Source: CAZPHU01 sp964586285
GTDB lineage: Bacteria; Fibrobacterota; Chitinivibrionia; Chitinivibrionales; CAYFVL01
Direction of reading: 5' to 3'
Length of the DNA: 14,340 bases
NCBI GenBank assembly: GCA_964586285.1
Contig: CAZPHU010000091.1
Span: 1 to 14,340 of the forward strand
Below, one piece after another: positions 1 to 10,500 of this stretch (the stretch's first letter is position 1; the number at the start of each line of letters is the position of its first letter). The translations under genes were made by a program, and so were the position numbers. A model generated the notes under the pieces. That model did no database searches, had not been told where the DNA came from, and saw only the letters and a program-made list of their open reading frames with translations.

Positions 1-209
1 TATTCGGTTTCCGATGACCGGCTGCCGAACTGTGCGGCGTTGGGGGTTGTGTTATATCGGGCCTTGTTGTTTTGTACCGATCCTTTTTCGCTGGAGGATC
101 CGTTTTGCGGATGTCTATTTTCCTGTGTCATTCAGACAAATTCCGTTCATAAATGGAAATGCTTGGTAATCAGATTCTTTTCATTGTTAGGATTTCACAT
201 TATCACTTG
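1..209. other. Intergenic stretch downstream of the glycosyltransferase
   Basis: This stretch lies beyond the stop codon of the glycosyltransferase and runs to the window edge. The longest open frame, on the plus strand, runs into and antisense to the glycosyltransferase 3' end and has no ribosome binding site or recognisable product. Two short inverted repeats are visible: GATCCT at 79-84 with AGGATC at 95-100, and ATCCG at 98-102 with CGGAT at 108-112. Neither is followed by a T-run in either direction, so I do not call a terminator. Confidence 0.5.
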
Positions 210-1490
210 TCAGGAGCCTTTCAACACTTCTTCGACAATTTTGACACCTTTTTCCTTTTTTTCCTCTTCTTTAAACACCGCCGAGAGTAAACCCAACTTA
301 TCTGTTTTCAGGACATCCTGAGCATCCGCAATCACATTGATCATGCGTGAAACGTTTATGGAATCAATATCAGTCACAGCACCAATATTGGCTTCCCTGA
401 CTCTGACAGCATTTTCTTTTTGATCTTTTCCCATGGGCACAATCACAAAAGGAACCTCATTATATATACACTCTTTTATCGATGCCAATCCGCCGTGGGT
501 CACTGCTATATGTGCATTTTTCAGTTCCGCCGTCTGCTCCAGCCAGGGAATTACAGTAACCTTTTTTGTGTTTTTTATCTTAACATAGTCAATGATTTCT
601 TTTTCGAGCGAATGGCCTACCACGAGTTTTAGATGATATTCTTCCATCGATGTATCACTCATCATGTCTATAAGAGTTTTGAAAAGATTACGCGCCCCGT
701 CCAGATAATCTCTAACCCTTGACCCGGCGGTAGCATAAATCGTTTTTACAGCGTACGGGTTGGAAGTTGTGTCCTTTGAATCCGACTTATTTACTTCCGA
801 CAAAATTGAGGCTTCAATGTAATGAACATTATCGTTATGCGTGAAGTAATCGAAATCAAAAACACCGGGACAAAACAAAAGCTCCGGTTGCGTTGCCAGG
901 GGGGCGACAAAGCGTCTGATACTTTCCAAAGTGCCGTCCAGATCTTCCACTTTTAATTTTAGATTTTCGGCAACCTTACTGCCCCTTGCCGCCTCTTTCA
1001 TGAACCGGGAAGCCAGTTCCTGGGGCAAGCTTGCGAAGTAGCGAAGTGCAAAAATCGCAGGATCTTCGGCGGGATGACGCAAAAAGGTGGTAGTAGTTAT
1101 AAGTGGGATATTGTGCCTATAATGCAGTAAAAGAGCTTCCATCGCGATGAAATATCCGGCCAGAAGAATATCAGGTTTGTTTTCCGGGGGGAAAGGCCCG
1201 TCCAGCTCTCCATCGAGAATTTTTATAACCTGAGCCGTTCTGGATTTCATTTCTTCGGGACGGTCATAAGTCATCGACGTGTATCCAAAAGGGTAAAGAT
1301 TGGCCAGTACTTCCAGATATTCTTCTTCTACATCGATATGGCCTTCAACAATCAAACGGCAATCCGGAATGCCAAAGAATTTAACCGTATGACCTTTCTT
1401 CTTTAGCCGTTTACCAAGAGCCATCACCGGCCTCCAGTGACCGTGTTCCTGAAATAAATCGGGACATATCAATATATTTGCGTTTTCCAT
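210..1490 (-). CDS. GT1-family (MGT/YjiC-like) UDP-glycosyltransferase
   Basis: A complete 426-residue protein of the GT-B fold, normal in length for macrolide-type or UDP-glucosyl transferases that move a sugar from a nucleotide donor to a small-molecule acceptor in the cytoplasm. The N-terminal acceptor half opens with HGHWRP, in which H18 is the expected catalytic base, followed by GKRLKKKGHTV. The C-terminal donor half has TAGS at about 254-257 and a PSPG-like block at 311-362: IPW, HGG at 332-334, E340, DQ at 356-357 and N360. The catalytic Asp usually found after the PDxxx strand appears to be replaced, since the sequence reads PDILLAGYF at 106-114. The ATG at 1490 sits 9 nt after GAAAGG (1500-1505). 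It begins 30 bp after the toxin stop, so co-transcription with the toxin is likely. The acceptor cannot be read from sequence; toxin modification, a small-molecule product or self-protection are all only guesses. Fold assignment is strong, specific function unknown. Confidence 0.88.
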   Translation of the reverse strand: MENANILICPDLFQEHGHWRPVMALGKRLKKKGHTVKFFGIPDCRLIVEGHIDVEEEYLEVLANLYPFGYTSMTYDRPEEMKSRTAQVIKILDGELDGPFPPENKPDILLAGYFIAMEALLLHYRHNIPLITTTTFLRHPAEDPAIFALRYFASLPQELASRFMKEAARGSKVAENLKLKVEDLDGTLESIRRFVAPLATQPELLFCPGVFDFDYFTHNDNVHYIEASILSEVNKSDSKDTTSNPYAVKTIYATAGSRVRDYLDGARNLFKTLIDMMSDTSMEEYHLKLVVGHSLEKEIIDYVKIKNTKKVTVIPWLEQTAELKNAHIAVTHGGLASIKECIYNEVPFVIVPMGKDQKENAVRVREANIGAVTDIDSINVSRMINVIADAQDVLKTDKLGLLSAVFKEEEKKEKGVKIVEEVLKGS

Positions 1491-1520
1491 TTTATTGAAC
1501 CTTTCGTGTGTTTACTCGGC

Positions 1521-4500
1521 TTATTCTTCTACCGGAAAGTTGACAACAATGAATATGTCTTCAATACTATCTTCCATGCTCATTTTGTCGTCTCCCGTAT
1601 CGATTCCCAATTCTTTCAAACTAACCGAAACATTAACCGATATATTCGGAAGACTCTCGAATGAACGTAAAACCGTCGATGTATCATGAGAACTGGATTT
1701 TGTTCCATTGATGGTAATATTCAAGCTTTTTGATATTTCTTTTTTGGTTTGGACAACCAGTTTCCAGTTAATTATTTCAAGATCATTTCCGCCACGACGA
1801 GCCCGGTCCAGAAGAATGAAAGGAAAATGCTTTTCCTCAATTGCTATTATCCCCTCCGCCCCTGTGATAATTTTGCTGAATTGTGAGGAGAACTCTTGTT
1901 TCAGACTGAATATTCTTGGAATGTTGGTAAAAGAGTCCAGCTTTTCCTGGAGATTTTTCAATGCAGCCTCCCGAAATGCCTCGTTTCCACATTCCCGCGC
2001 GGTGTAGCTGATATGAAGTATCACATCAGTGATAGAGTTATAATCAAACTGCCTAACCTCGGAGGGTAGTTTCAATTCCCATTCACTTATCACCCCGGCC
2101 CCTTCAAAGGGCAAATAGCGCTGATCTGAGAAATTGAAATCGAACATTCCCGCATCCATATTCGCCGAACTGGCCGCGATTCTACCAGTTTGCACCGTCT
2201 CGGTTTTAAAACGCTCGTCACCGTCTCCAGTCCATACATATTCTCCGTTAGCTGTCAGCTGGTCACCTTTTCGTATCGAGTTATTCATAAGCTTAAGACT
2301 CGCATTGACATTTGTATACGGTCCTGTTACACACGGCATCGTAAGTCGAACAGATTTAATCCTTCGGAAATAATGCCCCGGATAATCAAAATCAAAAATG
2401 AGTTCCGGAATCGAAATGTTACAGACTCCGTCAACCCTTAGTTTCATCAAAGCCTGTGGATCGAGCATCTTCAGCGATACGGCTTTTGTTATCTCCAACT
2501 CACGGCGGTGATTGTTCATATAAGCCACATCCATCTGACGCAAAGACCCCAGCAAACGCTCGCCCGCAAGGAGACCCATTTTGGAGGAATCCCAGTACTC
2601 GGGCTTTATAAATGATACAGAATCATCTCCGAGTTCAAATTTATACGCCCTTTCCGCTTTACCTGCCATCTGGTATGCCAGATCATAGAGTTTATTATGC
2701 ACACCATTAAGCTGCTCTATTGTCCAGGCATACAAATTCTTGTTACTAAACTTTGTTGTCATTACTTCTTTTATTGATTTTGACTGCTCCAGCTGCTTTT
2801 CATGATTGCGCAGATCATATTCTGCGATTTCCTGCCTCAGCCGCGCGGCCTCTATCTGACGCTTTATCTGCTCGATTTCCTTTTCGGCTAATGCCTCCTG
2901 CAGTTTCCAATCGTCCCAGCGCCGCTCATAGGAGGCCATCGTACCGGTGATATTGGCGATGCGATTGAGATGCTCCGCATTTAGTATGAGGGCGTTACCC
3001 ATAGTATTTAAGGAGCTGCCCTGCTTTTCTCCCCCTCCCACTTCGGATACCGCTATAGGTCCTCCAGCAAGTCCTATAAGGGCACCGACTATAAAGTCGG
3101 GGAAAGATTTTACAGCCGAAGATCCCAAAGTCATTGCCTGTCCTATTACATGTAAAATCCCTGAAGCAACCATCATTTTCAACTGGGCATTTTCCATGGG
3201 AATAAGCTTTTCGATATCCCGATAGTGTTTATACTTGGTTTCGGCGTTTTCCTGCGACACCAAAAGACCTTCAAGGGATTCGACCGCCTCATTCACCGCT
3301 GCTTTTTTGATATCCTTTATAAGATTATTCATGGCGATCTCGTGTTCATTGCGCAGCAATGCGAGTTCTTCGGAGTCCTTCTTCTCTATTGCAGAAAGGA
3401 TCTGGTTTCCGAACTCCTTTACTTCACGGCACAATTCGATTGCCTTCTGATGCAGCGTGGTAAAGCGATATGGGGTGAGCGGGGCACTCATATCCCTGAG
3501 AACATCTCCTATATTTATGCCCGCAGCCGCAGCTCTCGCAAGCATCCCCAGATCTATCGGAGGTGCAAATAGAGACAATTGCCTTTTCACACCTTCGATA
3601 TTCATGCAATTGCGAATTTTGAACAGCCTGTCTTCAACCGTGTTCCAGTAAGACAGAAGTTTGTCATTGCGAGGTATGCAAAAATAGGAACATACAGTAG
3701 CCATGCGCAAAAGCGGTTCGGATGATCTGGGTAAAGAATCGGAACTGGATTGAGTACCATAGTAATAATAGTAATAGTAACGGTGGTTTACATTTTTGTT
3801 TTTCCACAGACTCACCTTGGTTGGAGGTGCAGGCGGGATCATATTTTCAAGATCTACCATTGTATTGGAAAAACTGTTCAGCCCCTCTTTGCTTAGCTCG
3901 TTGTAAGACATGGGCGGTATTTCCTGTCCTTCTTTTATCATGACCGGCTTTTGCCCAAGAATTTCGGATGCATATATATACAACTGAGTAGCCTCATTAA
4001 TGGATTCCATCGTATCTTGTCTGAAAAGACTGTCCGCCCAATTGATCAGATTATCAAGATAGCGCATTACAACCGCTTTCTGATACGCAACGGTTCTTTG
4101 TCTGGCAATCAAATGCGGCTTAAAAGGCTCGCTTTTCCACTCTTCTACCATTCTGCCAAGTTTTGTATCTTCCTCGCTTCCTTTATCTCTGGTCAGAATC
4201 TTTTTGAGAGATTCTTTGGCGTCTCTATTTGCGAAGAAAGGCAGAAATGCCCAGAAACGTGCCCCGGCAGGCAGATCGGCTACCCATTTCTGCGTCTTTT
4301 CAAAGGAATTGAAATCCAGGGAAGGATTAAATATGAAATGGAACCAACGCATTGCTTCCTCAAATCTTCTGTCCTGCATCAACCTTGTTGCCATAAGCAT
4401 TGGAAGATGAAAAAACAATTCCCAGTTGTAAATACCATTGGCGCCTTCGTTTCGAAAATCCACATCAGGGACGGGATAGGGCCTTTTGACCAATTTTGTA

Positions 4501-7500
4501 GGGAAATACTTGAAACCAAACGCTACCTGGGAGTTATGCCAGGCCAAAGTATCGCCTGCGATGTGATACCCCAGATACCCTCCCTGGTATGCTCCCCCCG
4601 TCGAACTCCACAGAGCCTGAGTTTCACGAGTCAAAAGATCATCAATACCTCTGTAGAGCGCTCGCTGAGCGAATTCGTGAGCATGAGGATTTGATATCAG
4701 CTCGATACTGTGGTACCAGAATTGACGGCTGCTTTCTTCCTCATCGACATTAATCAAATTTCTTTCCTGTTTTCTCGATACGGTCCGCAGAAGATAAGTA
4801 TTGTCGTTCTCCTGATAGAATATCGGCTTGGCGGTCCCGTCCAAAAACGTTAAATTGGTGGGAAAGCACTTAAACGTCTCCGGAGTACGTTCAAACAAAA
4901 CGTTATTTTCCGGATAAGCAAAAGTATCATAATCGGGAGAAGTTTCACTTTCATTCGTCTGATACGCCATATTGTGCCGTAAATCGGTATTTTCGGGCAG
5001 CGTGTGTTTCAGATCTTTTTCCTCTTCATCCACCGCCCTCAGCTCAGACGAATTGTTGAGGTTGAACGTGAACTCTGCAACCTTTTTAATTTTCTTTTCG
5101 AGCCTGGGGACCTGAATTTCTTTTACAACCTTTATGAATTTTACCGAATAAAACCACCAGCGTCGGATTATTACCGGCTTTCGGTATGTGATCTCTTGCG
5201 TTTCATATACAATGGTAATTATTTCCGCAAAGGCACTTATGGTTATGCCTCGAGATGTACGCTGGGCCTGAAGATGAAAATGGTCCTGTGGTTTTACATC
5301 CGGGCCGTATACATTTTCGATAAGATCGTAAAACGCATCTTTTGTGATGAACTTTGCCGACCAGGCACCGTTTGTATACATGCTCCATGCAAGTTTTAAT
5401 TCGAAAAACCTCTCGCTTTCCTTGTATTTCGGCTCATTTTTATCATCCACTTTATGATCGGGATTTTCTTTGCCCTGTTCTTTCTCTTCGACAAGCGGCC
5501 AGAAGATGTAAAGCTTTTTACGAAAAACAACAGGGATTACAACGTCGGCAGTAATATCCAAATCAATTTTTTCCCATGGAGTCCAATATTCATCTCCTCC
5601 GACGATCTGGCAGAGACGTCTGTAATAGAATTCATGGGGTGAACTGTATGTCCGTCCTATTACATGCAGGTTTTTGGCACCTCCACTGAACTCTTCGTAT
5701 GAGCCAACGATCTCAAGATTAGCATACTCTTCCATTTTTTGCACATAGGATTTGAATGCATCGTCAATAGTTTCAGTTGTAAGCTCCTTTTGCAAAAGCG
5801 CGGTTTCGACTTCTTCAAACAAAGGCGTTTTGTTGTCTCTCAGCTCAGGTTCCAGCCAGTTTTCAGGGTAGAGGAATATTTTTCGGTTGGCTTCCCAAAC
5901 GCGATAATTCTTCATCCACGACCATTGTTGACGGAATTTCTCACGAGGTTCAATATCACTCTCAAAATTCAAAAGTATTCTCTGTATAAACAGCTGCACC
6001 GAACTGAGCGCCTGGACCGTTCTGGACGTTTTCATACATGGCTGCATTTCAGGATCGATCAAAAACCATGCATACAAGGCATTTACATTAAGGAAACCGA
6101 CTCTTGTGTCAAGTAAGTTCCAGGCATCTTTTTCTTTCTCTCCCGCATAGCCTACACGCCCTGTCATTGGATGGTTGTTTAATTCCTGCAGTCGCTTTAT
6201 CTTTTCTTGCAGATTATCAGTGAATTCATCGCTTATTGTTACACCGCCAAGCACAGCATTGACTTTGTAAGCAAGATCTCTCACCTCCGGTCCGGTTGTT
6301 TCTTCTACAGTTTTCTGTAGTTGCTTTCTTTTTATGAAGAGATAGCTTAATAAAGCATCTCGTTGCAGCTTGCGCAGCTTGTCCTGTATTGGTCCAGCAG
6401 CCTCCGCCCACTGCTTTTTCCCGTATTTGGCCCTTATTGCTCTTCTGAGTCCTTCCAGTTGAGTAAACCCAACTTGTGTAGATTCATCCTTTTCATCCGA
6501 CGGACACAGCTCCAGAGCCTGAGAAGCGGATATGCCTGTTTTATCGAGCAGATTTTGTGCTCGCCGTACCAGCAGCCATACCCTTTGAGATTGATAATCA
6601 GAAGGGTAGTCAAGGCTGAATGATGAAGCAACCTTCTGTATTGTATCCAATTGCCACCCGGTCTGCTCAGCCATTTTTTCCTGGAAATCATTTTTATTTA
6701 AGCGCTCGCTCCATAACCAGAATTTTATCATATCGAGAGAGGAGGATTTAAATTTCAAATCCTTACTCAGCATGCAGACTTGTATAAGAGAATCGAATTT
6801 GTACCACGAGACTTCTGTTCTTTTGTTTTCTCCGGGTATTTGATTGAAATCGAAAATTCTTAAAGATTCAATATGATCGTTATAATACAGTAGTTCCTTA
6901 CTGCTTATATCCAGGGACTCAATGATTTTTGCGGTCTTTTTTACCCTGGTCCACATAAAATTTATTACCGGGGTGGTATTACGGGGACCCACGGCAGTCT
7001 TCTCGCCGTCACCTTTGATATTCCAGACACACTTAAAATTTATATTTTTGTTTTCTGCAGGCTTTTCATCATCAGAAGCTTTAGTCCACACGATTTCAGC
7101 AGAATAAAATTTACCCGGTTCGAATACTTGATCCAATGAATTACTACTGCTGTTATAATTGATTGATATCTTTATGCTGCCGGGGTTTGCACCCTCCTCG
7201 ATACAACCCAAAATTCCCGAAACTGTTTTTTCTACTTCCCTGATACTGAAAAGTTTAGTGGTCCACACAGCAGATGAAGCTTCCGGATGCAACGTCGAAA
7301 GAGGATCTTCACTTCCAGATATTATGTTTACCGAAGGAACTCGACTTATGGTATTTTCGATTGGATTTGATCCATCACGGTCGTAAAAGAATTTTACATC
7401 CCATCCCCCTATGGATGCATCTATGTATTCAGATAAAATCGGTCTTTCTTTTTCGTTATCTATATACAGTACTTGCGAAAATATTTCTTTGATCACATCC

Positions 7501-10500
7501 GCCGATAGACTCAATTCACGCGCTAAGTTCGAAATAATCGTATTTTTGATTTTGTCGTTATACGTAGATTCATCACCGGCATCGGCAATCTTATCCAGTT
7601 TAGTAACTTCTTCTTGCAATAGATCGATTATTGTCGCTTTTTCGTGAGGTTGGGTAGCCCAGTCAACAACCGATCTACTTCCCCCCGAGATGATATAATC
7701 AACTTCCGCAGGCTTAAGTTTAGCATCCGATATAGCCTTCATTGTATCCTTGAAGAGGTATGGGAATCGGATGTGATTTTCTTCACCTTCGATGCCCAGT
7801 ATGTTTTTACGAATTATGAAATAGTCCGATGCACTTACCCCGAATGTTTTTATCATATCGGCAACTCTAAACATTTTGCTGATGTTTTCAACCGATAACT
7901 TTTGTTGACTCAAACGAGAACGCGGGTCATTTCGTCCTCTAAATACGTTCATGATTATAACCGAAAGTTCTTCCCAGGAAACACCGCATCCGGCAACCAA
8001 CGCCGGCAAATCTCCACCAAGAGCGGCAACCGGCGCACCTCCTTTTGCTCCCTCACCACCATCGAAGTAGACAGTCTTGTATTCGATATTGTTTATCATT
8101 TTGCGCCAGGTTTCCGCACGTTCGGTATTTGATATATTATCGATGAACAATTTTTCGAGCATGCTCGTCCCGCGCCCCATATTAATGAAATCAATATGCC
8201 TATACCAGGAAACAACTCTCAACGGGTCCGTCTTGAAGTCCTTTGCTATTCGCAATATAATGCTCACTTCACCAAGTGAAGAAGGCATCACTTCATAGCG
8301 GCTTTCACTAAGAGAACACAGTAACCTATCAAGAGTAAACATATCGATTTTGAGGTGGCGCCACAGTCTCAGGAAACGTGCCATCTTTTCAAAAGAGATA
8401 TTTGAAGCTGATTCGATTTTGTAACGGCTCAAATCCGCCTCGCGAGCAGCTTCATCATTTTCGGGCTTGATGTGCATATTTTTTCTAACATTAATCGTTA
8501 CGGTAGACAGCAGATCAAGAAGTTCATTTAGATTCAGATCGGCCCGATTAAGAAAAACAGCCGTGTTTCTGAGAAGTTCATACCATTTCCCACCTATCTC
8601 ACGGTCAGTTCCCGGTATTATGACCTTATCTTCTTCTTCAAATCCCCAAAGTTTCCATGGTTGCTCAGGACACCCCTCTTCTATTAAGGTCTGCTGTTGA
8701 GGCGTCATTCGCAAGAAAGTGCGATTAATATCACGGTATGAGTAACTTAAAGATGGGTAGTCGGATTCTTTCATGAATACATTTAGAAGCTGATACCAAC
8801 CGACATTACGCAGATCCATGAGACTATGAATGCTTTCATGTACTAAATCAAATGGAAGATTATGAGGGTATACCGGAATTTTCAGCAGCTCATACGCCGT
8901 GTGATTCACATGCTCAGGAGTGGTTATGCGAAGCTGACTGTCTTTTCCGGTCTGAGGAACAGGGTACACTTTCATCGCGTTAAGGGGCTTCTGATCATTA
9001 TCCAGACATTCATCTATACGATAACGCCAGATATCACAAACAATATACCAGTAATCACCTGTTTTATGAACGGCAAAGGATTTGTTTAACGGATATCCGC
9101 GGCCGACAAAAGCTTTCAGTACTTCGGATGGTATTACCAGTTTATCGAATTCATCATCATTTTTACCCGGCCATGTTTCCAAATACTCCTTAAATGCTTC
9201 CAGCTCCTCCTGCAAGTAAAACACTCGCGTACAGGCGGCGTCCTCAAGGTGTTCATTAATCAGATCTATATATGAGACCAAACCGTTGGTGTTAGTGCAG
9301 GATAAATCGGTTTCCGCAAGGTCGGGCCGTCTGTAAAGCAGTTTATTGCGGATGTCTTCTCCCAGAAACTGAAGAATATCTACGAGATAAGCCGAGGGGC
9401 TGAAAACTGATTGACAGTGTTCGCATGCAATCTGATTTTGATTTCCGAACAGAGTAGCAATATCCGGATAGCTCCTTTTGAGGAAAGCTTCTATATGATC
9501 ATCAGTATCCGCGGGTTCTGTCTGCGCCGTTTTAACCGAAAGCTGATGCTGTGAGAGAGCGGGAAGCGACTCTTCTTCCAATTGCACCTTATTGTTATAA
9601 GCTCCCATGATAAACATCGCCTGACCTGCAATATGCACAGCTGCACTATACACCGCGTGTGCCTGCTCTTCACCGTCTTCTCCGTCGGACATTGCCGCCA
9701 CAAACTCATCTCTATCCACCTTTGTAACTGCAAGTGCGGATGTAAATTTGTCGTCCTTTCGCAAACGGTTAATAATTCTCAACACCGGACTCATACGGTA
9801 CATGCGCTGAACGGCAAGAAACTTGGCGCGTTTTTCCACATCCTCTTCAGGCTCTTTACCGGGATCGTCAGACGCTTTCATAAATATTGGTATTTTGTCT
9901 TCACCAATATCGAAGTCCGGATTTTCCTCCAGGAATGTCTTGACTTCCTCCCAGTATGGATCGCTTTGCCTTTTCAGATCGCGCCTGAAGGTAGCCATGG
10001 GGTATTTTCGTTCGACAGTTTTTTTCAAAAGACGAGCATAGTTTTCTTTCTTTTCCTTTTCGGTTTCTCCTGGTATATGGTCGACCCACTCCCATTTTCT
10101 TTCGCCCAAAGTAACCTTTCCAATTATGTACATCCAATTTTCATGTTCAAGATAAACCAGCTCTTCGGGATAAGTACACTGTATGGGACAGTTATCAAAA
10201 ATGCTGTCGGCTAAAGGAAGGAATCGATCGGCAAGTTCATATACGTCAAAAACAAAACGCAGCGACTGAACATCCTCCTGATTGAACGTGCTGCCTTCTT
10301 TGTCCGGAAGCTCATCGATTTCTTTCCAGAATGCATCCATGTCATGAGCGTTTTCGGCATATAACTTCCTTACAGTTTCAACTTTACCGGTTGTTGACAG
10401 ATTTGCATGGTCAATCACCTTTTGCACATATGAGCCAATGGAGAGCAAATATGTATAGATAGCTTTCCATTCATTATTTATATCAACAAGTTTCCCCTCC

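Noticed and set aside
3..60. GC-rich dyads at the left edge (TTCGG/CCGAA, GCCG/CGGC) resembling an integron attC site
   Set aside because: No matching pair of RYYYAAC and GTTRRRY core sites could be found, and no cassette or integrase is visible.
1..321. Plus-strand frame open from the left edge, running over the glycosyltransferase 3' end
   Set aside because: No Shine-Dalgarno sequence, no recognisable product, and one third of it is antisense to a well-supported gene.
3951..4694. 247-codon plus-strand open frame antisense to the toxin
   Set aside because: It lies wholly within the conserved TcA coding sequence, has no recognisable domain and no good ribosome binding site, and its codons mirror the real gene.
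9582..10214. 210-codon plus-strand open frame antisense to the toxin
   Set aside because: It is also inside the intact TcA gene. The Cys/His/Phe-rich composition is typical of an antisense shadow.
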